NCBI RefSeq assembly: GCF_014489595.1
Contig: NZ_CP060790.1
Span: forward strand, 4,402,001-4,466,000
Length of the DNA: 64,000 nucleotides
Origin: Paenacidovorax monticola
GTDB lineage: Bacteria; Pseudomonadota; Gammaproteobacteria; Burkholderiales; Burkholderiaceae_C
Direction: 5' to 3'
Each line of letters opens with the position of its first letter. Positions within the stretch are counted from its first letter, which is position 1. Under the pieces are notes generated by a model, which made no database searches, had not been told where the DNA came from, and saw only the letters and a program-made list of their open reading frames with translations. Both the position numbers and the translations under genes were made by a program. Shown here piece after piece: positions 9,163-21,526 of the stretch.

Positions 9163-9186
9163 AAATGATAATAATGCAAATGATTT
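9163..9186. promoter_or_regulatory. Fur-box-like sequence between the H-NS gene and acnA
   Basis: AAATGATAATAATGCAAATG and the following ATTTT resemble overlapping GATAAT-type Fur hexamers. The site lies about 200 bp upstream of acnA in AT-rich DNA, just past a terminator. Aconitase is an iron-sulfur enzyme often tied to iron supply, so control of acnA is plausible, but the distance is long. Confidence 0.35.
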
Positions 9187-9385
9187 TGGGGTTCGGGTAT
9201 TTCGAATTGGCGTGGTGGAGTAATTTGCCGGCCGTATGCCGCCAAAGCGGCGCGGATCCTGCGGGATGCGGGCCAATGCCTTTGCCTGGCGGATAGGGCG
9301 GTGGGGCATTCCCCTACTATTGCGCGGCCAAGAGGGGGTGCCGAAAATAGGCTGGTCACTCTCTCCCCACTGATAGGAGCTATTC

Positions 9386-12289
<2,904 letters not shown>

Positions 12290-12338
12290 GCCGCAAGCCG
12301 CCGCCTGCCGGGCCCCGTGGCGGGGGCACAATGCGGTC

Positions 12339-13547
12339 ATGAAGAAGCAGGTGTTGATCGCCGGCGGCGGCATCGGAGGCCTGGCCGCCGGCATAGGCGC
12401 CGCGCGCGCGGGCTGGGAGGTTCGGCTGTTCGAGCGCGCGACGGCATTCAGCGAGGTGGGCGCGGGCGTGCAGCTCGGGCCCAACGTGGTGCGCCGGCTG
12501 CAGGCCTGGGGCCTGCAGGCTCCGCTGCAGGCCGTGGCAGCCTTTCCGCAGCGCCTGTCGGTGCGGTGCGCGCTCAGCGGCGCGCAACTGGCGGCCCTGC
12601 CCCTGGGGGCCACGGCCGTGCAGCGCTACGGTGCGGCCTACGCCACCATCCACCGAGCCGACCTGCACACGCTGCTGCTGGAAGGCCTGCGGCAATACCC
12701 CGACGTGCACCTGAACCTCGACCAGACCATCGAGAGCCACCGCGAATCCGAGGGCGCCGTCACGGTGCGCACGTACTGCAACAAGGTCATCGAGGGCGAC
12801 GCCCTCGTGGGCGCGGATGGCGTGCGCAGCCGCACGCGGGCCCAGTTGCTGGGCGACGGACCGCCGCGCGTGACGGGCCACCTGGCCTACCGCGTGGTGG
12901 TGCCGCAGCAGGCCTTGCCCGAGCGCCTGCGCGCCACCGAGGTCACGGCCTGGATGGGGCCGCGCCTGCACGTGGTGCAGTACCCGGTGCGCCGGGGCGA
13001 GCTGCAGAACGTGGTGGTGATCGTCGAAGGCCCCGCGCCCGCAGACCTGGACACCTGGGACCATGCCGCCAACGCGGCCGACCTGGAGGTGGCGCTGGCG
13101 GGCACCTGCACCGCGCTGCAGGACCTGTTGCGCGGCGTGCCCGAGGCGGGCGGCGGCTGGCGCCTGTGGCCGCTGGCCGACCGGCCTCCCGTGCGTTCCC
13201 CCGCGCAGATGGCCCAGGGCCTCGTGGCGCTGCTGGGCGATGCGGCCCACCCCATGCGCCCCTACCTCGCCCAGGGCGCGGGCATGGCGATCGAGGACGC
13301 CGCAGAGCTGCAGCGCGCCCTTGCGATGCACGACCTGGACGTGCCGCTGCGCCTGACCCGCTACGCCCTCAACCGCTGGCAGCGCAATGCGCGCGTGCAG
13401 GCGCGCTCGCAGCGCAACGGCCGCATCTTCCATGCGACGGGGCCCGTGCGCTGGGGGCGCGACCTGTCCCTGCGCCTGCTGGGCGAGCGGCTGCTGGATC
13501 TGCCCTGGCTGTACCGGGGCGACGGCTCCAGCGCGAGCCTGCTGTAG
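12339..13547 (+). CDS. FAD-dependent aromatic-ring monooxygenase (salicylate/3-hydroxybenzoate hydroxylase-like)
   Basis: A 402-residue class A flavoprotein monooxygenase. The N-terminal Rossmann dinucleotide motif is GGGIGGLAAGIG (about 8-19). The middle DG motif is GADGVRSRTR, and the second FAD motif is LLGDAAHPMRPYLAQGAGMAIEDA. Such enzymes hydroxylate aromatic acids with NAD(P)H and O2; the substrate cannot be read from sequence. The gene follows acnA closely but is functionally unrelated, and an intergenic repeat follows it. No ring-cleavage genes are adjacent. Confidence 0.88.
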   Translation: MKKQVLIAGGGIGGLAAGIGAARAGWEVRLFERATAFSEVGAGVQLGPNVVRRLQAWGLQAPLQAVAAFPQRLSVRCALSGAQLAALPLGATAVQRYGAAYATIHRADLHTLLLEGLRQYPDVHLNLDQTIESHRESEGAVTVRTYCNKVIEGDALVGADGVRSRTRAQLLGDGPPRVTGHLAYRVVVPQQALPERLRATEVTAWMGPRLHVVQYPVRRGELQNVVVIVEGPAPADLDTWDHAANAADLEVALAGTCTALQDLLRGVPEAGGGWRLWPLADRPPVRSPAQMAQGLVALLGDAAHPMRPYLAQGAGMAIEDAAELQRALAMHDLDVPLRLTRYALNRWQRNARVQARSQRNGRIFHATGPVRWGRDLSLRLLGERLLDLPWLYRGDGSSASLL

Positions 13548-13551
13548 ATGC

Positions 13552-13605
13552 TCTGCTATTGATAGCTGCTTGCGCTTGATACGCAAGCGCCGGGGCCTGT
13601 TTTTG
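13552..13605. repeat. Comamonadaceae-type two-hairpin repeat
   Basis: TGCTATTGATAGC is followed by TTGCGCTTGATACGCAAGCGC and a GGGGCC tail. It is the cleanest copy in this half of the window. It lies between convergent genes (monooxygenase rightward, MFS leftward), where hairpins could limit read-through on both strands. Confidence 0.75.
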
Positions 13606-13625
13606 ATCGAATCCCACCGGACAGG

Positions 13626-14870
13626 TCAATGCCGGGGCGCGGGCAGCAGGCGGAAGGCCAGCACCCCGCCGCCCAGCATGGCTGCGATGGTGGCCATCAC
13701 CGCCACGTACGGGTCGGCGCCGCGTGCCTGCGCGATCGACGCGGCCAGCCCCGTCACCCACTGCATGAGGGCCACGCCGAGGAACATGGCCATGGTGAAC
13801 ACGGCCATGGCACGCCCCGTCATCGCGGCGGGGTAGGCGGAGCGCACGTCGGCATACTGCAGCACGATGTAGCCCGAGAGCACGCCGACGGCAATGGCGC
13901 CGCCCACGTCCATCCAGGCGCTGTGCAGCAGCGCGATGGCGCCGAACAGGCCCGCCATGAGCACCGAGCAGCCGACGATCCAGCGCCGCCGCCGCGCGGG
14001 GCCCGGGTCCAGGCGCCCAAACAGGGCGGGGCCGAACAGCGACACCAGCGACACGGCCACCGCCACGTTGCCGCTCTGCACGAGCGAGTAGCCGTGCCGC
14101 TCGATGAGCAGCGGCCCCAGCCACAGCCCGCGCAGCGCCAGGAACGAGGCATAGGTCACCAGCGCCAGCAGCATGATGCCCAGCGTGTGCGGCAGCAGGA
14201 ACAGGGCGCCGAAGCCGCGCACGGCCGCCCCCAGCGATTCGCGCGGCCCCGCGTGCGCGGGCTGTGCGGGTTCGTGCACCTTCCAGAAGATCAGCAGCCA
14301 GGCAGCCAGCGCCAGCCCCGCGAGCACCACGAAGCCCATGCGCCATGACGACTGTTGCACCAGCCAGGCCAGTGGCGTACCGGTGAACAGCATGCCCAGC
14401 CCGCCCAGGCCCATGGCCACGCCCGACACCATGGCGAAGCGCTGCGGCGCGAAGTAGCGCGCCACGAACACCGTGCACACGAGGAAGGCCGGCGCACAGC
14501 CCACGCCGATCAGCACCTGGCCCAGCAGCACCGCCGCATAGCCCGGTGCCCAGGCCGACAGCAGCGAGCCCGCCACGGTGAGCGGAAACGCCGTGAGCAC
14601 CGTGCGGCGTATGCCGAACAGGTCGATGCCGATGCCCATGAACAGCTGCATGCCGCCGAACGCGAAAGCGAATGCCCCGGCGAACAGGCCCAGCGCCTGC
14701 GCCGAGAGCCCGAACTCGGCCTGCAGCCCCGTGGCAAGGATGGCGGTGATGGTGCGGAAGGCCTGGCTCAGCGCGAACCCCGAGATCAGGGCCAGCAGCA
14801 TGGCCCAGGCGGTATGCGAGGGCAGGGCGGGTGGGGTGGTGTGTGGGGCGGGGGTGGATGGCACCCCCAC
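13626..14870 (-). CDS. MFS transporter
   Basis: A 414-residue membrane protein with about 12 hydrophobic segments and the major-facilitator loop 2-3 pattern (MGIGIDLFGIRRTVL, about 77-92). An ARYFAPQRFAMVSG segment lies near loop 4-5. The first 20 residues are Pro/Thr-rich and cytoplasmic. The cargo is unknown; the general look is of a nitrate/sugar-phosphate-like or drug-type uniporter subgroup, which cannot be resolved by eye. Repeats and convergent genes isolate it from its neighbours. Confidence 0.88.
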   Translation of the reverse strand: MGVPSTPAPHTTPPALPSHTAWAMLLALISGFALSQAFRTITAILATGLQAEFGLSAQALGLFAGAFAFAFGGMQLFMGIGIDLFGIRRTVLTAFPLTVAGSLLSAWAPGYAAVLLGQVLIGVGCAPAFLVCTVFVARYFAPQRFAMVSGVAMGLGGLGMLFTGTPLAWLVQQSSWRMGFVVLAGLALAAWLLIFWKVHEPAQPAHAGPRESLGAAVRGFGALFLLPHTLGIMLLALVTYASFLALRGLWLGPLLIERHGYSLVQSGNVAVAVSLVSLFGPALFGRLDPGPARRRRWIVGCSVLMAGLFGAIALLHSAWMDVGGAIAVGVLSGYIVLQYADVRSAYPAAMTGRAMAVFTMAMFLGVALMQWVTGLAASIAQARGADPYVAVMATIAAMLGGGVLAFRLLPAPRH

Positions 14871-14914
14871 AGGCTACACGAGGCGCGCCTGGTCCGCTGT
14901 CCCCTGCGGGCTGC

Positions 14915-15424
14915 TCAGGGGTGGCCGCACGCGGAAGGGGCCGCGCTGGGGCCCCCCGCGTTCCTGTGCAGGGTGACGGGCGCCAGCAGCGCGGCTTGGC
15001 CCGTTGGGTCCAGCACCGTGAGCTCCACCTGCGGGCTGTCGGCGCGGGGCTCGCTGAACCGCAGGCGCATGCGGGCCGGCTGGGTCTCGGTGCGCGCCCC
15101 GCCTTCGGCCTGCACGCGCGTCTCCAGCGCGCCGGCGACCTCGGCCACGCCCTTGGCGTCGATGTCCCAGGGGCCCTGGTGCACGAAGCGGTAGCACAGG
15201 GCGCGGAACTCCAGCTGCTCGTCCTCGAGCTGCAGCGCGACGGTGGCGCAGTCCGCTGCGCAGGGGGGCAGCACCGACACGCCCACGCCGAAGCCCGGGC
15301 TCACCATGCCGCTGAAGCCCAGCACCCCGCCGACCGGGCCCGTGCCCGTGCCGCCCGTCCCCGGGCCGCAGGCGGCCAGCAGGCCCACAAAGGCAGCGCA
15401 CAGCAGGGCGCGCAGCCCGCGCAT
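14915..15424 (-). CDS. predicted lipoprotein, unknown function
   Basis: The ATG at 15424 begins 7 nt after the stop of the upstream DUF6502 gene. It encodes a lipoprotein signal (GLRALLCAAFVGLLAACGPG, lipobox LAAC). A Gly/Thr-rich linker and a 130-residue soluble domain follow. Two closely spaced ATGs upstream (15451, 15448) would overlap the preceding gene and add nine residues ahead of the signal. Close spacing suggests an operon with the DUF6502 gene. I recognise no family. Confidence 0.75.
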   Translation of the reverse strand: MRGLRALLCAAFVGLLAACGPGTGGTGTGPVGGVLGFSGMVSPGFGVGVSVLPPCAADCATVALQLEDEQLEFRALCYRFVHQGPWDIDAKGVAEVAGALETRVQAEGGARTETQPARMRLRFSEPRADSPQVELTVLDPTGQAALLAPVTLHRNAGGPSAAPSACGHP

Positions 15425-15431
15425 CAGCGGA

Positions 15432-16253
15432 TCAGGAAGCAGGGTCATCATGGTCTGTGGTGAAGAAGTAGGTGCCAAAGCGGGCGCGGTGGCCGCGCTC
15501 GGCGGCGGGCAGGGATTGCCGGTCGTGGTCGTGCAGGGCCTGGGCCTCGTGCATGACCGCCTTGAAAGCCTGGCGCCAGGCCTTGGCGGCCGTGGCATGC
15601 AGTTGCTGCGCCGAGGCGGCGCTGAGGTCGTCGACGAAGACGGCCTGCTCCAGGTAGTTGCTCTGGTCCGCGAGGTTGGCCACGGCGGCCGCGGCATGGT
15701 CGTGCAGGTTGTGCTGCATGAAGAAGGCCATCTCGGCGAAGCCCTGGTGCGGCACGAAGCCCGGCGCCAGCAGGCGCACCGCATCGCCGTCCACCTCGGC
15801 CATGCCCAGGCGCGCCAGCTCGTCCAGCACGGCGCGCGGGCGCACGTCGGTGCTGATGGCCGCGACCAGGGCCTCGAAGCTCGGGGCCTCGCCCGCGCGC
15901 GGCAGGGGGCGCGGCAGGCCCGCATCGTCCAGGCAATCGGGCGTGGCCAGCCACCGGGCCACCACCTGGGCCGCCATGTTCATGGGCGCTTCGTCTTCCG
16001 CCGGCGAGGCCATGCCCTGCGCCTGGGTGAGCGTGCGCACGTCGCGGCGGTGCACGCCGGAACGCAGGCTCAGCGCGCTGTCGGTCGCCTTGGCGCCCTC
16101 GCGGCGCAGTTCATCGCGGGCCACGTCGAGAAACACCGACTTGAGCGCGGCGGCGAACGCCGGGTACGCCACGCCATTGCGCAGCAGCAGCCGGACGAGG
16201 GGACGGGCCGCATGCAGCACGGTCTGCAGAACGATGGCGGAACGGGACGGCAT
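15432..16253 (-). CDS. DUF6502 family protein with a helix-turn-helix-like segment
   Basis: A 273-residue cytoplasmic protein that I match to DUF6502 by its opening pattern: RPLVRLLLRNGVAYPAFA (about 15-32), then a VFLDVA helix. The segment ATDSALSLRSGVHRRDVRTL (about 52-71) looks like a winged-helix recognition element. The C-terminal part is helical, with conserved-looking DHDRQSL and GTYFF. The ATG at 16253 starts 177 bp from a divergent lipoprotein gene, and that gap holds a perfect 17-bp palindrome. I infer that this protein may be a DNA-binding regulator of one or both sides. No function is established that I know of. Confidence 0.8.
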   Translation of the reverse strand: MPSRSAIVLQTVLHAARPLVRLLLRNGVAYPAFAAALKSVFLDVARDELRREGAKATDSALSLRSGVHRRDVRTLTQAQGMASPAEDEAPMNMAAQVVARWLATPDCLDDAGLPRPLPRAGEAPSFEALVAAISTDVRPRAVLDELARLGMAEVDGDAVRLLAPGFVPHQGFAEMAFFMQHNLHDHAAAAVANLADQSNYLEQAVFVDDLSAASAQQLHATAAKAWRQAFKAVMHEAQALHDHDRQSLPAAERGHRARFGTYFFTTDHDDPAS

Positions 16254-16321
16254 GGATGGGGGCAAGGGTGCAATGGGCAGCGGACACGCGATTGTGGACT
16301 GGTTGATCCTTGGAAAAATTT

Positions 16322-16338
16322 GTGGGATATTATCCCAC
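16322..16338. promoter_or_regulatory. perfect 17-bp palindrome in the DUF6502 / beta-propeller divergent region
   Basis: GTGGGATATTATCCCAC is an uninterrupted inverted repeat of 8 bp around one T. It lies 68 bp from the DUF6502 ATG and 92 bp from the lipoprotein ATG. Its size and position suit a dimeric regulator's operator better than a terminator, since neither gene ends here. Confidence 0.6.
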
Positions 16339-16430
16339 GTGTCTGTGGCACAGGGCGCAACGACCACGATGGGGATAGCAATCGACGCGCTGGCCACAGA
16401 CCCCTTTTTCTTCACCAACGGAGCATTTCC

Positions 16431-18473
16431 ATGACGATGAGAGGATTGCGGCCCGGCGCGCATTGGCGGCTGGCCGGTCTGGGGCTGGCCCTGGGGCTTG
16501 CGGCCTGTGGCGGCGGCGGATCGGACGGCCCGGGTCCCGTGCCCGTGAACGAAGCCAGCCTGCGCGCGGCCCAGACGAGCGGCCTGCTGGCGTTCTTCAA
16601 GGACAAGATCGCCGAGCGCGCTGCCGCCGGGCTGCCCGGCACGGCGGTCACGGTGCCGACCATCCATGCGCCCGAGGCGGTGAGCAGCGTGGTCACGCAC
16701 GCGGGCTCCGCGGTGTTCGAGCCCGTGGCCGAGGAGGCCGACCTGCTCAAGGCGGATGGCGGCATGGTCTACGCCCTGCACCGCGCCTATGCGACCGCCA
16801 CGGCCAAGGAGCCGCCGCGCCTGGCGGCCATGGCGCGCCTGGCGGATGGCAGCCTTCAGCGCACGGCGCAACTGGCGCTCGATGCGCAGTTCATTCCCGC
16901 GGGGCTGCACCTGGCCTCGGGCGCATCCCGCCTGGCGGTGCTGGCGGCGCAGGACCCGTATGCCGGGCGGCAGACGGTGGCCGGCGCGGGTGGTGCGCAG
17001 TTCGTCCCCGAGTACAGCCGCGCCTTCGCACTCGACGTCTATGCGGCCGCGCGCGGCACGGCGCCCGAGCCACAGCGGCGTCTGCGCATCGACGGGCTGC
17101 TGCTCGGCTCGCGCATGGTCGGCAACACGCTGTACGTGGTCAGCACCTGGTCGCCCGATCTCTCGGGCTTCCCGGTGCCGGCGGGGGCCTCGAAGGCCGA
17201 CGTGGACAAGGCCTTGAGCGGCCTGCAGGCCGCGATGCTGCTGCCGACGGTGCGTGTCGATGGCGGCGCGCCCCAGGCACTGGTGACGGCGGACGAGTGC
17301 TTCGTGCAGCCGGGCAATGCCTCGCTGGCGCTGCAGGTGACGACACTCACGGCCATCGACCTGGGCGCCGCCGGCATGCCGCGCGCGAGCCGCTGCTTCG
17401 CGGGAGGCAGCGAGGCGCTGCACCTGGGGGCGGCCAGCGTGTACCTGGCCACGTCGCGCAACTACCGCTACGGCGCGAGCGCGGCCGGTGCCGCGTTCCC
17501 CGCCAACAGCCGCACCGATGTGCACAAGTTCGCCCTGCGGCCGGGGCAGGTGGAGTACCGCGCCTCGGGCTTCGTCGACGGGCACCTCGGCTGGGACGCG
17601 CGGCGCCTGTCGGGCCGCCTGAACGAGTTCCAGGGCGACCTGCGGCTGGTCACCTTCAGCGGCGAGAGGGGGCAGTCCGGCGAGCCGCCGGTGTCCGTGC
17701 TCTTCAAGCCGACCGCCCCCGCGGCGCTGCAGGTGCTGCGCGAGGACCCGTCCCAGCGCGTGCTGGCGCGCATCGGCGGCGTGGCGATCAAGACCCGGGT
17801 CTCGCCGGTCACCGAAGGGGGGCAGCAGGTCGATGCGGTGGCCTTCGCGGGGCCGAGGGCCTATGCCTCGACCTTTCTGTCGAGCGATCCCACCTATGTG
17901 CTGGATCTTTCCGCTCCGGCCCGGCCCGCGCAGGTGGGTGAGCTGCCGCTGAGCGGGGCCGCGCACCGCTTCTATGCCCTGCCGCAGGGTTGGCTGCTGG
18001 CGGTGGGCCGCGAGAGCCGCGTGCCGTTCGACGGGGAGATCGGTGTTCCGCTCGCCCCCGAGGGCGTGCCCATCCGCTTGCTGGATGCGCGGGATCCCGC
18101 GCGGGTGCGGTCGGCAGGCACCCTGCTGCTGGGGCGCAGCGGTACCCTGACCGGGCTCGACGCCAGCCGCCAGGCGCTGCACCTGCTGCAGAACCCGCAG
18201 GGGGGCAGCCAATGGCGCGTGGCATTCCCGGCGCGGATCTACCAGCCGGAAGCCAACAGCCGCGTGGGCTACCAGGGCGCGGCGCGGCTGGAGCTGGATC
18301 TTGCGTCAGGCAAGCTCGCGCAACTGCCCACGCTGGGCGCGTTCGACCTGGGCAGCGTGGCCGACGGCGACCTGCAGGGGCGCTACCTGCTCAGCAACGA
18401 CCGCAGCCTGCAGATCGACTCGGCCGTGTACCACCTCTCCGGTGGCCAGACTTTCTCCCTGGCCGGTTACTGA
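16431..18473 (+). CDS. beta-propeller domain lipoprotein (secreted, Beta_propel-like)
   Basis: This 680-residue protein starts at ATG 16431 after a GGAG site. It has a lipoprotein signal ending LGLAACGGGG, so it is probably anchored in the envelope. The body carries repeated beta-rich units in which a value is read, converted and compared (for example GNTLYVVSTWSPDL, TDVHKFAL, HLGWDARRLSGRLNEFQGDLRLVT, AYASTFLSSDPTYVLDLS). This is typical of the secreted beta-propeller family with C-terminal WD-like blades. Its role is unknown. It is divergent from the DUF6502 gene across the palindrome at 16322-16338 and probably shares control with it. Confidence 0.85.
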   Translation: MTMRGLRPGAHWRLAGLGLALGLAACGGGGSDGPGPVPVNEASLRAAQTSGLLAFFKDKIAERAAAGLPGTAVTVPTIHAPEAVSSVVTHAGSAVFEPVAEEADLLKADGGMVYALHRAYATATAKEPPRLAAMARLADGSLQRTAQLALDAQFIPAGLHLASGASRLAVLAAQDPYAGRQTVAGAGGAQFVPEYSRAFALDVYAAARGTAPEPQRRLRIDGLLLGSRMVGNTLYVVSTWSPDLSGFPVPAGASKADVDKALSGLQAAMLLPTVRVDGGAPQALVTADECFVQPGNASLALQVTTLTAIDLGAAGMPRASRCFAGGSEALHLGAASVYLATSRNYRYGASAAGAAFPANSRTDVHKFALRPGQVEYRASGFVDGHLGWDARRLSGRLNEFQGDLRLVTFSGERGQSGEPPVSVLFKPTAPAALQVLREDPSQRVLARIGGVAIKTRVSPVTEGGQQVDAVAFAGPRAYASTFLSSDPTYVLDLSAPARPAQVGELPLSGAAHRFYALPQGWLLAVGRESRVPFDGEIGVPLAPEGVPIRLLDARDPARVRSAGTLLLGRSGTLTGLDASRQALHLLQNPQGGSQWRVAFPARIYQPEANSRVGYQGAARLELDLASGKLAQLPTLGAFDLGSVADGDLQGRYLLSNDRSLQIDSAVYHLSGGQTFSLAGY

Positions 18474-18518
18474 GCCCGCCCGCGCGCGGTCCCGGGTGCC
18501 CCGGTGCCGCGCTGCGGG

Positions 18519-19403
18519 TCACAGGTCCGTGCGCAGCTTCCAGATCTCGGGGAACAGCACCACGTCGAGCATCTTGCGCAGGTAGCTCACGCCGCCCGTG
18601 CCGCCCGTGCCGCGCTTGAAGCCGATCACGCGCTCCACCGTGGTCACGTGGCGGAAGCGCCAGAGGCGGAAGGCGTCTTCCAGGTCGGTGAGTTCTTCGC
18701 CGAGCTGGTACAGGTCCCAGTATTTCTGTGGGTCGCGGTAGACGGCGAGCCAGGCCTGCTCCACGGCGTCGCTGGCCTCGTAGGGCAGGCTGAAGTCGCG
18801 TGCGGTGTGGCTGGCGGGCACCGGCAGGCCCCGGCGCGCAAGCAGGCGCAGGGCCTCGTCGTAGAGCGAGGGGGCCTCGTAGGCGGCGCGCACCAGGGTC
18901 AGCAGGTCGGGGCGGTGCGCATGGGGCTGGAGCATGGCGGCGTTCTTGTTGCCCAGGGCGAACTCGATGCAGCGGTACTGGTAGCTCTGGAACCCGCTCG
19001 ACTGGCCCAGGTAGGGCCGCATGGCGCTGTACTCGGGGGGCGTCATGGTGGCGAGAACATCCCAGGCGTGCACGAGCTGTTCCATGATCTTGGAGACGCG
19101 CGCGAGCATCTTGAACGCGGGCTGCAGTTCGTCGCGCGCGATGTGGGCCGTGGCGGCGTGCAGTTCGTGCAGCATGAGCTTCATCCACAGCTCGCTGGTC
19201 TGGTGCTGCACGATGAAGAGCATCTCGTCGTGCGCGGGCGACAGGGGCTTCTGCGCCGTGAGCACGGCGTCCAGCTGCAGATAGTCGCCGTAGCTCATGC
19301 TGCGGCTGAAGTCGAGCTGGGCGCGCTCCTCGTGCACGATGGATTCGGGCGAGGGCGTGGCCGGGTCGTTCCCGGCGGGCTGGGGGGCGTGGGGGCAGGG
19401 CAT
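18519..19403 (-). CDS. kynA: KynA, tryptophan 2,3-dioxygenase
   Basis: KynA oxidises L-tryptophan to N-formylkynurenine with haem. The 294-residue length is normal for the bacterial enzyme. Conserved features are [23 protein letters not shown], the substrate-contact [12 protein letters not shown], and the haem-ligand region [17 protein letters not shown], followed by KRGTGGTGG. It is the last gene of kynB-kynU-kynA, starting 3 nt after the kynU stop. Confidence 0.96.
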   Translation of the reverse strand: MPCPHAPQPAGNDPATPSPESIVHEERAQLDFSRSMSYGDYLQLDAVLTAQKPLSPAHDEMLFIVQHQTSELWMKLMLHELHAATAHIARDELQPAFKMLARVSKIMEQLVHAWDVLATMTPPEYSAMRPYLGQSSGFQSYQYRCIEFALGNKNAAMLQPHAHRPDLLTLVRAAYEAPSLYDEALRLLARRGLPVPASHTARDFSLPYEASDAVEQAWLAVYRDPQKYWDLYQLGEELTDLEDAFRLWRFRHVTTVERVIGFKRGTGGTGGVSYLRKMLDVVLFPEIWKLRTDL

Positions 19404-19406
19404 GGC

Positions 19407-20714
19407 TCAGGTCACAGCGTTGATTTGGTTGAATTCGGGGCGTCGCCATTCGCCGCTCTCCAGCACCTGGCGCAGCTGCTCCACGGCGTTCCAGACATCC
19501 TCGAAGCCAATGTACAGCGGCGTGAAGCCGAAGCGCAGGATGTCCTTGTGCGCCGTGCCGCCGTCGCCCTTGCCTGCAGCAGGCGCCGCACCGGACCCGG
19601 CGCGGTAGTCGCCGACCACACCGCGCGCGATCAGCGCTTGAACGATGGCATAGGCGCCTTCGTCGCGCGTCAGGCACACCTGCGAGCCGCGCGCCGCATG
19701 GTCGCGCGGCGTGGCCAGGCCCAGGCCGTGGCCCGCGCAGCGCTCTTCCACCAGGCGGATGAACAGGTCGGTGAGCGTGAGCGACTTGGTGCGCAGCGCC
19801 GCCATGCCGCCCAGGGGCCGCGCGGCCTCGTAGGTGTCGAGCCCGCACTGCAGCAGCGACAGGCTCACGATGGGCTGTGTGCCGCACAGGTAGCGGCGGA
19901 TGCCTGCCGCGGGCTCGTAGCCGGGCGTGAAGGCGAACGGCGCGCTGTGGCCGAACCAGCCCGAGAGCGGCTGCCAGAAGCGGTCCGCATGGCGCGGGTG
20001 CACCCACACGAACGCAGGCGCGCCCGGGCCGCCGTTGAGGTACTTGTAGCTGCAGCCCACGGCGTAGTCGGCGTTCGCGCCCTTCAGGTCGACGGGCACG
20101 GCGCCCGCGCTGTGGCACAGGTCCCAGACGCAGAGGATGCCCTGCGCGTGTGCGGCGGCCGTCACGGCGGCCATGTCGTGCATGGCGCCGGTGCGGTAGT
20201 TCACGTGCGTGAGCATGCAGATGGCGACTTCGGGCGTGAGCGCGGCGGCGATCTCCTCGGGCTCCAGCAGCACGAGTTCGAGCCCGTACTCGGCGCAGAC
20301 CGACTGGGCGATGTACAGGTCGGTGGGGAAGTTGCTGCGCTCGCTGATGAGCTTCTTGCGCTGCGGCGCGTCTTCGCGCGCCAGGCGGGCGGCGGCGGTG
20401 AGCACCTTGAACAGGTTGATCGACGTGGTGTCGGTGAACACCACTTCATCCGCGCCCGCGCCGATCCAGGGCGCGAACTGGTTGCCCAGGCGCTGGGGCA
20501 GGTCCACCCAGCCCGCGGCGTTCCACGAGGTGATGAGGCCCTGGCTCCATTCCTGCTGCACCACGGTGGCGGCGCGCTCGGCGGCGGCGCGCGGCGCGGC
20601 GCCCAGCGAGTTGCCGTCGAGGTAGATCATGCCCGGGGGCAGGGTGAAGAGGTCGCGCAGCGGGCGCAGCGGGTCCTGTGCGTCGAGCGCCTGGCAGTCC
20701 TGGAGGGTGGTCAT
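19407..20714 (-). CDS. kynU: KynU, kynureninase
   Basis: KynU is a PLP enzyme that splits kynurenine into anthranilate and alanine. The ATG at 20714 gives 435 residues; a TTG 15 nt upstream is a less likely start. Features include YLDGNSLG near the N-terminus, the cofactor-binding [13 protein letters not shown], and the PLP lysine in [13 protein letters not shown]. The C-terminal small domain ends [19 protein letters not shown]. It sits between kynB and kynA, and a repeat element fills the 75-nt gap to kynB. Confidence 0.96.
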   Translation of the reverse strand: MTTLQDCQALDAQDPLRPLRDLFTLPPGMIYLDGNSLGAAPRAAAERAATVVQQEWSQGLITSWNAAGWVDLPQRLGNQFAPWIGAGADEVVFTDTTSINLFKVLTAAARLAREDAPQRKKLISERSNFPTDLYIAQSVCAEYGLELVLLEPEEIAAALTPEVAICMLTHVNYRTGAMHDMAAVTAAAHAQGILCVWDLCHSAGAVPVDLKGANADYAVGCSYKYLNGGPGAPAFVWVHPRHADRFWQPLSGWFGHSAPFAFTPGYEPAAGIRRYLCGTQPIVSLSLLQCGLDTYEAARPLGGMAALRTKSLTLTDLFIRLVEERCAGHGLGLATPRDHAARGSQVCLTRDEGAYAIVQALIARGVVGDYRAGSGAAPAAGKGDGGTAHKDILRFGFTPLYIGFEDVWNAVEQLRQVLESGEWRRPEFNQINAVT

Positions 20715-20729
20715 AGGTGGTTCATGCAA

Positions 20730-20776
20730 TGGTTTTGATAGCTGTCGGCGCTTGATGGGTCAGCGCAGCGGCCTGA
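20730..20776. repeat. Comamonadaceae-type repeat inside the kyn operon
   Basis: TTTTGATAGCTGTCGGCGCTTGATGGGTCAGCGC occupies most of the kynB-kynU spacer. The second hairpin (GGCGCTTGA...TCAGCGC) is intact, while the first arm is reduced to GATAGC. It could modulate relative expression of the two genes in the shared transcript. Confidence 0.65.
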
Positions 20777-20789
20777 TGGGATTGAAGAA

Positions 20790-21424
20790 TCAGCCCAGCG
20801 CGCGCAGCACCGCGCGCACGGGCGAGGCATCGGCCGTGGTGAACTTGAGCGGCAGCGCGATGAGTTCGTAGTCGCCCTCGGGCACCGCGTCGAGCACGAG
20901 GTTCTCGAGCACGCGCAGGCCGCGCCGGCGGATCACCTGGTGGCTGGGCAGCGCCTTGCTCTCGGCGGGGTCGATGCTCGCGGTGTCGATGCCGATGAGC
21001 ACCACGCCCAGGTCGGCCAGGCGCTCCACGGTCTCGGGCGCATAGGCGGCCAGGGCGCCGTCCCAGCGGTCCACGGGCATGCGTTCGTAGGTGCGCACCA
21101 GCACGCGCGGGGGCAGGTTCTGCGCCGCATGCGCGATGTGTTCCCAGGTGATGAGCGGGCCCGCGCCGATCGCGTGGATCACGCGGCAGGGGCCGATGAA
21201 GGCATCGAGCGCCACCGCGCCGATCGCGGGCCCTTCGGCGTCGTAGTGCAGCGGCGCATCGGCGTGCGAGCCCACGTGCGGCGAGAGCGTGATCGCGCTC
21301 ACGTTCACGGGGCAGCCCGGCGCGATGGTGGCGCACCACTGCTGGCTGTACGCGGTGTCGCCGGGGAACACAGGGCTGCCGGCGTGCACGGGGGCGGATA
21401 TGTCCACAGCGGGCGCGGGGTCAT
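20790..21424 (-). CDS. kynB: KynB, arylformamidase (N-terminal frame break near 21404)
   Basis: KynB hydrolyses N-formylkynurenine to kynurenine and formate. The metal-binding cyclase-family motif HVGSHADAPLHYD is present, together with SPVFPGDTAYSQQW and IALPLKFTTADASPVRAVL. The unbroken frame can start only at GTG 21407 (DISAP...). However, a good AGGAG precedes the ATG at 21424, whose codons read M-T-P-R-P-L-W. Adding one base at 21404-21405 would give LWDISAP, the usual KynB opening. I therefore take 21424 as the real start and the break as a likely sequence error. It is the first gene of the kyn operon. Confidence 0.9.
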
Positions 21425-21526
21425 GGGGCGGGTCTCCTGTTTGGGGGGCGGTGGCGGGGCTGGTGCGCGATGTTATGTGCGTTGGTGGTGAGATTTCAAA
21501 TGGTTATCCCTTGATTTGATTGAAAT

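Noticed and set aside
16254..18212. Leftward frame that extends the DUF6502 gene to 926 codons
   Set aside because: Only the last 273 codons match a family; the rest mirrors the beta-propeller gene and crosses the divergent promoter.
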